From Aquimarina acroporae (lineage in GTDB: Bacteria; Bacteroidota; Bacteroidia; Flavobacteriales; Flavobacteriaceae), in assembly GCF_023195925.1 (NCBI RefSeq), contig NZ_JALPRE010000001.1, forward strand, positions 620,001 to 684,000: a stretch of DNA of 64,000 bases, written 5' to 3'. The notes beneath the pieces are model-generated. The model saw only the letters and a program-made list of their open reading frames with translations. It was not told the origin of the DNA and ran no database searches. Shown one piece after another: positions 36,032 to 45,673 of this stretch. The stretch's first letter is position 1, and the number at the start of each line of letters is the position of its first letter. The position numbers and the translations under genes were made by a program.

Positions 36032-37441
36032 TTAAAACTGAAAATAGATAAACTCTGCTTGTACTTCCCTATTTAATGATCCTATGATAGCAACGACCAT
36101 CAAAATCCAAATAGCAATATGAATTTTCTTCTTTTTATACCTCATAAAATCTAGCGCGATTAAAGTAAATATTAGTAGTATATCAAAATACATGATAAAG
36201 CTAGATGCATCAATCTTAAATGAGTTAATCCCTTTTAGGTAACCTACTGCATCTGTTATAGAATCTGCTCTAAAAAACACCCAAGCAACGGTAACCACGA
36301 AAAAAGTAAATATGACTTGGCCAAAATCTTTTATATATGCCACTATACCTTTATATGCTTCATTATCCTCTAAATGTCTTCTATTGGTACCTAGCACAAA
36401 TGAGGGTATAAATAATAAAGCATGTATCCCTCCCCAAACAATAAAGGTCCAATTGGCTCCATGCCAAAATCCACTCACCAAAAATATCGCAAATACATTT
36501 CTAATTCCTTTTAGTTTTCCAACTTTTGACCCTCCTAATGGTATATATAGGTAATCTCTAAACCATGTAGAAAGCGAGATGTGCCATTTTCTCCAAAACT
36601 CACCAATACTCCTTGAGAAATACGGAAAATTGAAATTAGTCATAAGATCAAAACCAAATAGCTTTGCCGTACCAATTGCTATATCAGAGTATCCACTAAA
36701 ATCTCCATAAATCTGAAAAGCAAAAAATACTGCTCCCATAATAAGAGTACCTCCTGAATAATCGGTATAATTTGTAAAGATATCGTTTACAATAGGTGCA
36801 AACGAATCGGCAATGACCACTTTTTTGAACATTCCCCAAACAATAAGCTCAATTCCCTTGAGCGCTTGTTCTTTATTAAATGTTCTTTTCTGTAATATCT
36901 GTGGCAGTAAATTGGCAGCTCTTTCGATAGGACCTGCTACCAGCTGTGGGAAAAATGATACGAATGCCGCAAAAGCGACAAAATCTTTAGTAGGTTTAAG
37001 TTTATCTCTATAGATATCTATAGAATAAGACATGGTTTGAAACGTATAGAAAGAAATACCAACAGGTAAAATTACTTGCAAGGTCCAGGTGTTCTCTATT
37101 TCATAACCTATACTCCCCATCAAATCAACCCAAGAATCGACGAAAAAATTATAATACTTAAAAAAGCCTAATAACCCTAGATTAAATAGCATACTAACAA
37201 GCAGCCAACCTTTACGAACTTTTCTTTCACCAGACCGATGAATAGAAAGCCCTATAAAATAATCTACTATGGTACTTAATGCTATGAGGGATAAAAATCG
37301 ATAATCCCACCAACCATAGAACACATAACTAGCTACTAATACCAGAAAATTTTGAAGCTTTAGATTTCTATTTACTACAAACCAATACAGCAAAAAGACT
37401 AAAGGTAAAAACAGAAAAAATTCTAATGAGTTAAAAAGCAT
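36032..37441 (-). CDS. MBOAT O-acyltransferase, AlgI/DltB type (pair 2)
   Basis: A 469-residue polytopic protein. The catalytic histidine is His327 in SGFWHGANWTF. Other family blocks are LPVGISFYTFQTMSYS, FPQLVAGPIERA and DFSGYSDIAIG, and the C-terminus is FIYFQF. Its first residues (MLFNSLEFFLFLPLVF) are almost those of pair 1, so these two are probably recent relatives. It lies near the 3' end of the 24-gene block, after pairs 4 and 3. Confidence 0.93.
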   Translation of the reverse strand: MLFNSLEFFLFLPLVFLLYWFVVNRNLKLQNFLVLVASYVFYGWWDYRFLSLIALSTIVDYFIGLSIHRSGERKVRKGWLLVSMLFNLGLLGFFKYYNFFVDSWVDLMGSIGYEIENTWTLQVILPVGISFYTFQTMSYSIDIYRDKLKPTKDFVAFAAFVSFFPQLVAGPIERAANLLPQILQKRTFNKEQALKGIELIVWGMFKKVVIADSFAPIVNDIFTNYTDYSGGTLIMGAVFFAFQIYGDFSGYSDIAIGTAKLFGFDLMTNFNFPYFSRSIGEFWRKWHISLSTWFRDYLYIPLGGSKVGKLKGIRNVFAIFLVSGFWHGANWTFIVWGGIHALLFIPSFVLGTNRRHLEDNEAYKGIVAYIKDFGQVIFTFFVVTVAWVFFRADSITDAVGYLKGINSFKIDASSFIMYFDILLIFTLIALDFMRYKKKKIHIAIWILMVVAIIGSLNREVQAEFIYFQF

Positions 37442-37467
37442 ATCGTATATCTAATCGATTTTTAATT

Positions 37468-38400
37468 TCACTTCTTTACAAGTGTTTTGTTTAAGATTTC
37501 AGAAAAAAGCTGAGCTCCTTCATCAGACAGGTGTACATCATCTTTCCAATACTCTATCTTGTTATTTTCCTTAAATACGTCAGAAAAGTCATAATACTCA
37601 AACTGCATTTCTTCAAAAACTTGTTTCATTTTTTGGTTATCCTTCTTGCATACGTCATCATAAAACGGCGCCGTAATAAGTACTAATTTTTTATTGTTTT
37701 TGGTACAAAACGCTTTAATCTCATCTAAATAAGATTTGTACAGATCACTCAACACATATTCTTCTTTACATTCTACTCGCTTTGGGTTTTTCAAAAAATT
37801 CCTGAAAATCTCACGTTGTGTTTCGTTAACATAAATGGGGTCATATCCATAATAGGTGGTATGATCATACTTAGGCACAAAGTAATTTTTAAATAAGCCT
37901 AATACCTTTCCGTTATACCCCTTACTCCAATAGAAATTTTGAATGGGGTCAAAACTAAATACTCTATCAATTTCTCTTTTGATTACTTTACTTCTATGAT
38001 ATCGTATTCGCAACGGACTTATGTCAATACCTGAATACTTTGGATCAAAAACATTTTTAGAGTCTACATTAACTATAACCAGTTGTTCCTTATTTTCTGG
38101 AAGCAGTTTGATTAGTGTAGCACAAAAGGCTATAGAGCGCGCATCTGCGCCCATATTAAATCCAGACCCAGATAACTTTTGCGGATTGATATGATGATTT
38201 GTTCTCGAATTTCCAAAAGTCACTATATCTACCGAATCTTTTACGGTAATAAAATGATTTAATTTTCCCACTGCCTGTCCCGATAAGATTTTATCGCTCA
38301 ACATGTTTAAAGAAAAATAGATGACCTTATCTACCACATAGGTTACCACCAAAATGTATAGGATAAGTTTTAATGTAGATTTTAAATTAATTTTATCCAT
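37468..38400 (-). CDS. SGNH-like acyltransferase partner (pair 3)
   Basis: A 310-residue protein with an N-terminal membrane anchor (about 10-32). The nucleophile motif is TFGNSRTNHH (Ser65), which differs from the GDS of pairs 1, 5 and 6. The C-terminal motif DDVHLSDEG supplies Asp and His. MGADARS may form the oxyanion site. The MBOAT partner is 6 bp upstream. No close similarity to the pair 5 and 6 SGNH proteins is apparent beyond the motifs. Confidence 0.78.
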   Translation of the reverse strand: MDKINLKSTLKLILYILVVTYVVDKVIYFSLNMLSDKILSGQAVGKLNHFITVKDSVDIVTFGNSRTNHHINPQKLSGSGFNMGADARSIAFCATLIKLLPENKEQLVIVNVDSKNVFDPKYSGIDISPLRIRYHRSKVIKREIDRVFSFDPIQNFYWSKGYNGKVLGLFKNYFVPKYDHTTYYGYDPIYVNETQREIFRNFLKNPKRVECKEEYVLSDLYKSYLDEIKAFCTKNNKKLVLITAPFYDDVCKKDNQKMKQVFEEMQFEYYDFSDVFKENNKIEYWKDDVHLSDEGAQLFSEILNKTLVKK

Positions 38401-38406
38401 GTTTTC

Positions 38407-39813
38407 TTAGAATTGAAAATAAATAAAGTTATTCGATGTTGAATAAAATAGATTTAACAGCATTATTATGGCTGTAGCAAACGTTACTAGTTTAACGGTA
38501 CTTAACTGCCCTCCAAGATCCTCTAGGTGTACTTTTTTAAGACGTATATAAAAATCGAAACCTATACCAAGTAATAGCATTAATACAGAAATTGCCACAT
38601 TATTAAAATCTCCAATGAAAGGCATCAAAAAGTCGAAACTTAAAATTTTCTTTATGATTGTCGCCGAAGTACCCAAATCGGGAGCTCTAAAAAACACCCA
38701 CGATAGCAAAACAACAATGAAGGTGTAGATGTATCCTAAAAACCCAAAATCTTTGTTTTTCTTAAATGAAAAAATAAACTTCTCACAACTGAGTGCCAAT
38801 CCGTGTATACCTCCCCAAATCACAAAATTCCAGGAACTCCCATGCCACAAACCACCTAGCAACATGGTGAGCATCAAATTTCTATAGGTAATTTTAATTC
38901 CTTTTCTATTACCTCCCAGAGAAATGTATAGGTAATCTCTCAACCAAAAAGACAACGACATATGCCATTTCCTCCAAAACTCTGTAATACTCTTTGAGAA
39001 GTAGGGTAAATTGAAATTCTGATGAAACTTGAACCCTAATAATTTTGCGGTTCCTATGGCGATATCAGAATACCCAGAAAAATCGTAGTAAATCTGAAAC
39101 GCATAGAAAAACGTTGCCAAAACAAGTGTGCTTGAATTATGAATCTCTGGATTAAAATAAACGGCATCAACATAGGTTCCCAGATTATCGGCTATTACAA
39201 TTTTTCTAAATAGTCCAACAAGAATTTGAAATACCCCTTCATTGAACCATTGCTTCTTGAATGTTCTCTTACGCTCTATTTGCGGCAATAGATTTGACGC
39301 TCTCTCTATGGGCCCCGCTACCAATTGAGGGAAGAAGCTTATGTAAGTTAAAAAGGAGATAACATCTTTTGTTGGTTTAAATTGCCCTCTATAAATATCA
39401 ATAGTATAGCTAAGTGTTTGAAATGTGTAAAAACTTATCCCTACAGGTAAAATGATATTTAATGTCAAATCATTGACCTGCCAACCAACTGTACCCATAA
39501 GATCGGCAAATGAATTTGCAAAGAAATTATAATATTTGAAGATGGCTAGTAATCCGAGATTTGAGCAAAGACTTATAATAAGCCATCTTTTCTTTCCTGT
39601 TTGTGTATTAGATGCTTCTATTTTTAACCCTGAGACATAATCTACAAAGGAGCTAAATAGAATTAAAGATAAAAATCTCCAATCCCACCACGCATAAAAA
39701 ATGTAGCTCGATATAAGTAATACTATATTTTGCTGTTTATGATTCTTCAATATCCAATACAATATAAATACTGTAGGAAAAAACAGAAGAAATTCTAATG
39801 AGTTAAAAAGCAT
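38407..39813 (-). CDS. MBOAT O-acyltransferase, AlgI/DltB type (pair 3)
   Basis: A 468-residue polytopic protein with the catalytic histidine at His324. Around it the sequence is GGLWHGSSWNF instead of the GANWTF of the other copies, making this the most divergent active site of the six. The blocks LPVGISFYTFQTLSYT, FPQLVAGPIERA and DFSGYSDIAIG are intact, and the end is FIYFQF. The difference beside the histidine may reflect another acyl donor or acceptor. Confidence 0.92.
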   Translation of the reverse strand: MLFNSLEFLLFFPTVFILYWILKNHKQQNIVLLISSYIFYAWWDWRFLSLILFSSFVDYVSGLKIEASNTQTGKKRWLIISLCSNLGLLAIFKYYNFFANSFADLMGTVGWQVNDLTLNIILPVGISFYTFQTLSYTIDIYRGQFKPTKDVISFLTYISFFPQLVAGPIERASNLLPQIERKRTFKKQWFNEGVFQILVGLFRKIVIADNLGTYVDAVYFNPEIHNSSTLVLATFFYAFQIYYDFSGYSDIAIGTAKLLGFKFHQNFNLPYFSKSITEFWRKWHMSLSFWLRDYLYISLGGNRKGIKITYRNLMLTMLLGGLWHGSSWNFVIWGGIHGLALSCEKFIFSFKKNKDFGFLGYIYTFIVVLLSWVFFRAPDLGTSATIIKKILSFDFLMPFIGDFNNVAISVLMLLLGIGFDFYIRLKKVHLEDLGGQLSTVKLVTFATAIIMLLNLFYSTSNNFIYFQF

Positions 39814-39862
39814 ATGTTAAAGTAATTCTATTATTCATAACTAAAGTCTTTACATCAAAAGA

Positions 39863-40804
39863 TTAATTTTTAATCCATTTCTCTTGTCTGATACGTTCAC
39901 TTAATAATCGTGAAAATAATCTGGCCCCATCATCATTAAGATGAGAAGGATCGTGAAACAATTTATATTGATTCACAAATTGTTTATCGTTAAAAAAGTC
40001 TACAAACATTACATTTTTATCGTTTGCAATTTCCTTGATTTTATTGAACGATTCATTTTTTGAATGATCCACCTCAAGTAAGGCAGGTGATGTAACCAAT
40101 ACAAGGCGCACATTATTGTCTTTAGCAGTCTTTATAAAACTTTTAAAAGCGTTTACAAAATTACTATCAATCACTTGTTTTGATTTATGCTCCTCGTTAC
40201 TACCATTTAATTTTTCGGGATTTACTTTTCCAAACAAAGGTCGGTACCCTTTATAATCTACTTGAGGTGACAAATAGTATCTAAAGACGTGCACTAGTGT
40301 AGAATTTGTTTGATAAGACTTAAAAAACATCTTAACGTCGACAAGTTTAGATTGTAATTTGAGTACAGGTCTAAGTTCATCTTTATGATCTCCATAATAT
40401 GGATGTAAATCTCCCAATCGATCATAAGCTTCTTTAGAACTATACAAAAAATCTTCATCTATATTAAGTACCAACACATCTGGTTTGGTCCTCTTTAAAA
40501 TCATTTTTTGCATTACACTATGATATAAGAGCTGTTGACCTTCTGCACCAGCATTATAGCAGGTAGTTTTCAACTCATTTTCAAAAACTTCTGGTACATA
40601 ATGACGATGCGCATGAGAACTCCCCAAAATAATAACTTTGGCATCTGTATGTTCTATGGCATGAGTAGATCTAGCGTATTTTCCCGTTTCTTGAGAAAAA
40701 AACAGTTGTCTTGCAACATAACCCAATGCAAAATCTATAACCAAAATTATGATTACAAATTTTACAATTTTTGATATTGATATTTTAAAATTACCGCTAT
40801 TCAT
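39863..40804 (-). CDS. SGNH-like acyltransferase partner (pair 4)
   Basis: A 313-residue protein with a membrane anchor at about 12-32. The nucleophile motif is ILGSSHAHRHY, with Ser63 in the GxS position, so the usual Asp after Gly is replaced by Ser. The C-terminal block HDPSHLNDDG provides a D-x-x-H pair. NAGAEGQ probably forms the oxyanion loop. It follows its MBOAT after 3 bp. Confidence 0.78.
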   Translation of the reverse strand: MNSGNFKISISKIVKFVIIILVIDFALGYVARQLFFSQETGKYARSTHAIEHTDAKVIILGSSHAHRHYVPEVFENELKTTCYNAGAEGQQLLYHSVMQKMILKRTKPDVLVLNIDEDFLYSSKEAYDRLGDLHPYYGDHKDELRPVLKLQSKLVDVKMFFKSYQTNSTLVHVFRYYLSPQVDYKGYRPLFGKVNPEKLNGSNEEHKSKQVIDSNFVNAFKSFIKTAKDNNVRLVLVTSPALLEVDHSKNESFNKIKEIANDKNVMFVDFFNDKQFVNQYKLFHDPSHLNDDGARLFSRLLSERIRQEKWIKN

Positions 40805-40807
40805 TAT

Positions 40808-42220
40808 TTAAAATTGAAAATAAATAAACTGACTCTTTCCAAAAACTCCAAAATAGAAGATCGTAAACAAAACAATAGCATATGCCGTTAATCTCACTCC
40901 TTCATACCTGCTTTTAGAAATGGAAAACAAGCTATCAAAATATTCTTTTTTCATCTCTACAGATACAAGCATTATAATAGCGAGCGTAGCGTAGATTGAT
41001 GCTGCAATATCATCTCCACTACCTATATACAATCTCCCTGGGTTGGTACATATTGTTTTCACAATATAGAGTGCACTTTCTATAGAATTTGCTCTAAAAA
41101 ATATCCACGCAAAATTTATCAAACAAAAGGTTATGAGTACGTTAAAAATCCCTTTCCTATTCTTTTTAAATAATAGTGCTTCAACAATTAAATATATCCC
41201 GTTAAGTGCTCCCCAAACCACAAATGTCCAATTTGCTCCATGCCATAAACCACTCACCAGAAAAGTTACAAACAAATTAAAAAGCCATCTGGGTTTCGCC
41301 ACACGATTACCACCTAGAGGAATGTATAAGTAATCTCTGAACCATGTCGATAAAGAGATATGCCATCGAGTCCAAAATTCGCTTACCGATGCCGAAAAAT
41401 AAGGTCTCCTGAAATTCGTCATTAAATCGAACCCAAATAATTTTGCAGTCCCGATAGCGATTAAAGAGTACCCTGCAAAATCCCCATATATCTGGAAAGC
41501 AAACAAAACTGTTGCTGCAATAAAGGTAAGCCCTTCATGATGTTCTGTATTATTAAAGACTGCATTTACATAAATCGCCGCTCTATCTGCCACCACCAGT
41601 TTCATAAAAAATCCCCAAATCATGAGTTTCACACCCGTTGACATATTTTGATACGCAAAAACTCGTTTTTTAAGAAATTGAGGAACTAAATTCGTTGCTC
41701 TTTCAATAGGTCCTGCTACCAACTGCGGAAAGAAAGAAACAAAAGCTGCAAAGGCAATAAAATCTTTTGTTGGCTTCAATTTTTCACTATATATATCTAT
41801 GGAATAAGACATCGTCTGAAACGTATAAAAAGAAATCCCCACTGGTAGAATGATGTTCAATGTCCATATACTTTGTCCGGTATATCCCATTGCAGCCAAA
41901 AGGTCAACCCAAGAATTGATAAAAAAGTTGAAATACTTAAAAAAACCAAGTAAACCTATATTAAAGATTATACTCAACCATAGCCAACGTTTCTTACTAA
42001 TTTTACTTTTAGCATTATATACTTTGAGACCAACAACATAATCGGTAATTGTGCTCAAAGCTATAAGTGATAAAAACCGCCAATCCCACCAACCATAGAA
42101 TACATAACTAGCAAGTAACAAAACAATATTCTGATACCTAATAGGTTGCTTTGATAATACCCAGTATAGTATAAAAACTATAGGTAAAAAAGCTAGATAT
42201 TCGAATGAGTTAAAAAGCAT
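40808..42220 (-). CDS. MBOAT O-acyltransferase, AlgI/DltB type (pair 4)
   Basis: A 470-residue polytopic protein. His327 lies in SGLWHGANWTF. Where the other copies read DFSGYSDIAIG this one reads DFAGYSLIAIG, losing the conserved Asp after YS. The ending FIYFQF is kept. It starts 10 bp after the CapK-like gene at 42230, so a ligase and an acyltransferase pair are co-transcribed. Confidence 0.92.
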   Translation of the reverse strand: MLFNSFEYLAFLPIVFILYWVLSKQPIRYQNIVLLLASYVFYGWWDWRFLSLIALSTITDYVVGLKVYNAKSKISKKRWLWLSIIFNIGLLGFFKYFNFFINSWVDLLAAMGYTGQSIWTLNIILPVGISFYTFQTMSYSIDIYSEKLKPTKDFIAFAAFVSFFPQLVAGPIERATNLVPQFLKKRVFAYQNMSTGVKLMIWGFFMKLVVADRAAIYVNAVFNNTEHHEGLTFIAATVLFAFQIYGDFAGYSLIAIGTAKLFGFDLMTNFRRPYFSASVSEFWTRWHISLSTWFRDYLYIPLGGNRVAKPRWLFNLFVTFLVSGLWHGANWTFVVWGALNGIYLIVEALLFKKNRKGIFNVLITFCLINFAWIFFRANSIESALYIVKTICTNPGRLYIGSGDDIAASIYATLAIIMLVSVEMKKEYFDSLFSISKSRYEGVRLTAYAIVLFTIFYFGVFGKSQFIYFQF

Positions 42221-42229
42221 ATCTGATAG

Positions 42230-43618
42230 CTAGTTAGGGATAAGGTCTTTTATATTGTTTTTAATCAATCTGAACTTTCCACTTTTCTCTACAGGAATTT
42301 CATCGACATAGTGAAGATCTATACTTATTTCGCTGCCTACTCTATCGCGTAAATTTCTCAGAAAAACTTCTTCATCTTTTTTGGTGTAGTCTTCATCATC
42401 TTTTTCTATAACTACTAAGAGTCGGTTTAGTGTATCTTGTTGAATCTGAAATTTTACAATTCCTTTTACTCCTTTTAGTGAATTGGATATGTTTCCTAAA
42501 TTAATTTTTCCAATTTCTTCTGAGTATATGTAATCTGAAATACGTCCTAAGACTTCTTTAACAAGAGGGTTATTATTTCCACAGACGCAAACACCATCTT
42601 CTAACTCTATTTGATCACCAATATCATATCGAATAAGTGGAGTTCCATGTGTATTAAAGGAAGTCACTACTAGTCGTCCCTTATTGCTAGGATTATCATT
42701 TTCATCGAGTACCTCAAAAACACCACTTTGAAGTTCGAGGTGTAATTTTTTATTTTCACATTCTACAATAAAAGGAGCTCCTTCTGAAGAAGCGTACTGA
42801 TTGTATAAATTGGTTTTAAAAAAACTCTCCAGCACATCTCTGATATCACTCGTTATAGTCTCTGCCGTTGGAAATATTGCTTTAATTGTGTTTGCAGGAA
42901 AATCGATATTCTTAGCCAAACCATACTTCGCTATTTCGTACATTGTAGAGGGAAATCCTACCATATACTCTGGTTTAAACTTTATCAAATTCTCAAGATA
43001 GTATTGTAAGTATTTACCATGAATGTGAAATGTAGAATAATATCTAACCTTATAAATATGATCGGTTTTCCAAAATCGACTCTTTTTTATATCCTTATCA
43101 CTTAAAAGGTTTTTACCACTAAACCATGCAGTTTTCTTACCCAGTTTATATCCAAAACCACCACGAAAATTATCTAATATAGCAAATCGCTCTTGAACAT
43201 CATCATGAGTATATAATACTTCTAGAGATTTGCCTGTTGTCCCTCCTGTTTTAGAAATAATACCTTCTCCTTTTTCAATGGTGTAAAATCCAGAGTAATT
43301 GCTCCTTAGCGTTTCCTTATTAATGATAGGAAGTTTACGAATATTATCTAAATCTTCGGCTCCTTCTATACTCCCAAGGGTTTCTTTATAATAGCTTGAA
43401 TTATTGATAGCATAGCTTACAAATTCTCGAAATCTTTGTTTTTGAATATTTTGTAATTCTTCCAAAGACAAACTTCTATTCTTTTCGTATAGCTTTAGGA
43501 ATTGCTTATACTTACCAGAGTATCTTTTTTTGTAGGCCAAAACATTGTACATCGATACAATCCAATTTTGTATAAAATGGGGAGATTTTGAATAAATTTT
43601 CTCTTGTAAATTTCCCAT
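42230..43618 (-). CDS. CapK/PaaK-like adenylate-forming ligase (2)
   Basis: A 462-residue homologue of the protein at 29040. Motifs are SKTGGTTGKSLEV near residue 120, YNQYASSEGAPFIVE near residue 265, and LIRYDIGDQIELEDG. CVCGNN near residue 340 is a pair of cysteines typical of the CapK group. The C-terminus has EKSGKFRLIKN. It probably activates a carboxylic acid; whether it feeds pair 4, encoded immediately downstream, is an open question. Confidence 0.85.
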   Translation of the reverse strand: MGNLQEKIYSKSPHFIQNWIVSMYNVLAYKKRYSGKYKQFLKLYEKNRSLSLEELQNIQKQRFREFVSYAINNSSYYKETLGSIEGAEDLDNIRKLPIINKETLRSNYSGFYTIEKGEGIISKTGGTTGKSLEVLYTHDDVQERFAILDNFRGGFGYKLGKKTAWFSGKNLLSDKDIKKSRFWKTDHIYKVRYYSTFHIHGKYLQYYLENLIKFKPEYMVGFPSTMYEIAKYGLAKNIDFPANTIKAIFPTAETITSDIRDVLESFFKTNLYNQYASSEGAPFIVECENKKLHLELQSGVFEVLDENDNPSNKGRLVVTSFNTHGTPLIRYDIGDQIELEDGVCVCGNNNPLVKEVLGRISDYIYSEEIGKINLGNISNSLKGVKGIVKFQIQQDTLNRLLVVIEKDDEDYTKKDEEVFLRNLRDRVGSEISIDLHYVDEIPVEKSGKFRLIKNNIKDLIPN

Positions 43619-43619
43619 A

Positions 43620-44762
43620 TCAATTATGTATTTGCTTCAGATAAAAATCCTGAAATATTTCGGTATTTTTCTGAATATCATACTTCTTTTCTTTTATCAC
43701 TTCAAAATTATCTGATTTATCTCCTATATGTTTTTCCAGTATTGTATCTGCCCAAAACTTAGGAGATTCATTTATCGAAAGAAACTCAATGTCATCGGTA
43801 AGATCTACCTCCTTGGTAATTCTATCAGATGCAAAAACTTTGAGTCCCGCAGATTGCGCTTCTATTAAAGTAACCGGCAATCCCTCATAAAACGATGGAA
43901 AGACAAATACATCCAGCATTTGATACAATTGTGGAATATCTGTTCGTACTCCTAAAAATTGAACATGGTTATCTATCCCCAATTCTTTAGCTTCCGCTAC
44001 TAACTTTACCCGTAAAGGACCATCTCCTATTAAAATTAATTCTGAATTCTCTTTACTTTTTAATACTTCACTAAAAATTTTCAATAAAAAAGAGTGATTT
44101 TTTTGACTTGTAAACCTACCAACATGTCCTAATACAAGTTTTTGCTCAATTGCAAACTTCTTTTGATACTCTTCCCTAACCTGATTATCTGGGCGAAAGG
44201 CATTAGCATCAATAGCATTGTTCATAATAGTAAAATCTCTATCGCTTCCAAACAACCATTTCCCAGCTTTTTCACCACAAGAAAAACTATGTGTAGCATG
44301 TTTAAGCACTCTTTGTTTTAACCACAGTTTAATAACTTTCTTTATCGTTTCTTTTGGACCTTCATTCCCTGGTAAAAGGTCTGTCAGTTTTACTTTTTCT
44401 ATAGCTATATGCGCGTGCGCAATTCTACAGGGAATATTAAACTCTTCAGCTATTTTTAAAGGAAAACAACTAAAAGTATTCAAATGAGAGTGTACTACCT
44501 TATACTCTGAATGTTCCTTAAAAAAAGATCTTAATTTTTCGTAATATGCTCCTGGAGACAAAGGATTAATAGGATCAAACCTATATATCTTACCTCCCAG
44601 ACTTTCGATTTCTTCGTCAAAAGCAGCCTTTTCTTTTCTGTGTACCAAAAAGTCGAACTGAACTTTATCCTTATCGATCTTTCGATAATAGTTCATAATC
44701 ATAGACTCTGCCCCTCCTCGATTCATGATCGTAAAGACCTGTAAAATTCTTACTGCTCCCAT
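43620..44762 (-). CDS. GT4-family glycosyltransferase
   Basis: A 380-residue GT-B enzyme, with MNRGGAESMIMNYYRKID at the start, the family marker GGAE, and SHLNTFSCFPLKIA in the acceptor domain. The donor domain has GHVGRFTSQKNHSF, and PSFYEGLPVTLIEAQSAGL carries the E-x7-E motif. It resembles the EpsF-like group that extends lipid-linked repeat units. Its gene abuts the GT2 gene upstream (stop and start adjacent). Confidence 0.9.
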   Translation of the reverse strand: MGAVRILQVFTIMNRGGAESMIMNYYRKIDKDKVQFDFLVHRKEKAAFDEEIESLGGKIYRFDPINPLSPGAYYEKLRSFFKEHSEYKVVHSHLNTFSCFPLKIAEEFNIPCRIAHAHIAIEKVKLTDLLPGNEGPKETIKKVIKLWLKQRVLKHATHSFSCGEKAGKWLFGSDRDFTIMNNAIDANAFRPDNQVREEYQKKFAIEQKLVLGHVGRFTSQKNHSFLLKIFSEVLKSKENSELILIGDGPLRVKLVAEAKELGIDNHVQFLGVRTDIPQLYQMLDVFVFPSFYEGLPVTLIEAQSAGLKVFASDRITKEVDLTDDIEFLSINESPKFWADTILEKHIGDKSDNFEVIKEKKYDIQKNTEIFQDFYLKQIHN

Positions 44763-45653
44763 TTAAATTCCACTTCTGGTTTTAAATCGTATATACATAT
44801 TCAATAATACTCCAAAAGGGATTGCCAAAAAGGTAATCAGTTTTTTCGGAGATTCACTAAGAAAAGCTCCATTCTTGATAAACATCGAACTGGATACATA
44901 GTGAATTGCATTTTTGAATCTATCTTTGAAATTTTGAGCCAATTTCATTCTGCTTTTTCGTGAAAACGCAAACCCTCTTGGGTGTCTTCTGTATTGCTTA
45001 AGCATATTTAAACTAGAACCGTCGGTCATATATTCAACCTCACAAAACACTTCGTTAACCGCCAACAGCTTATAATCCTGATCTACAAGCTGATATAAAT
45101 ACCCCAGTGGTACAAAGCGTTCACCTTCAAAAATAGGATATGGAGGATATTGCTTTACTACATCGGTTCGATATACCAATTTTTTATCGCCTGTTGCTTT
45201 ATGTACATGATATAAATCGTACAATGTTGTTTCTTTTACATGATCAGGAATCTTGGTTCCTATTAAATTTCCCTCAGTATCAGCATCTAAACCTACAAGA
45301 CCCGCAAACTCCGGCTTATCTTTTATAGTTTCCCAGGCATCTAGAATTTTTTGAATAGCATCTTTTGCCATACAGTCGTCACTATCAATACAAACGTTTA
45401 GGGTAGTTTCGGTCAATCTATAGGCGGCATTATGTCCTCCATGCATTCCTTGATTTTCCTGATAATGATATACAATATCGATCTTGCCTTCTTGAATCCA
45501 TGAATTTACCAGTTCTTCGGTATTATCTGAAGAACCATCATCTATAATAAGCCAAACAAAATCCTGATTAGATTGAGCAACAAGACTATCGTAACATTTG
45601 TGTAAACAATAAGCCCGGTTGTACGTTGGTGTAAATACTGTAATTGTTTTCAT
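44763..45653 (-). CDS. GT2-family glycosyltransferase
   Basis: A 296-residue GT-A fold enzyme: FTPTYNRAYCLHKCYDSL at the start, the nucleotide-binding IIDDGSSDNTEEL, and the metal-binding DSDDCM near residue 95. An ATG at 45683 would add ten residues and overlap the polymerase gene; 45653 puts the first beta strand right after the start. A short C-terminal hydrophobic part (FLAIPFGVLLNMYIRF) may bind the membrane. Donor sugar unknown. Confidence 0.9.
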   Translation of the reverse strand: MKTITVFTPTYNRAYCLHKCYDSLVAQSNQDFVWLIIDDGSSDNTEELVNSWIQEGKIDIVYHYQENQGMHGGHNAAYRLTETTLNVCIDSDDCMAKDAIQKILDAWETIKDKPEFAGLVGLDADTEGNLIGTKIPDHVKETTLYDLYHVHKATGDKKLVYRTDVVKQYPPYPIFEGERFVPLGYLYQLVDQDYKLLAVNEVFCEVEYMTDGSSLNMLKQYRRHPRGFAFSRKSRMKLAQNFKDRFKNAIHYVSSSMFIKNGAFLSESPKKLITFLAIPFGVLLNMYIRFKTRSGI

Positions 45654-45673
45654 TGGTTGATTAGTTATTGTTA

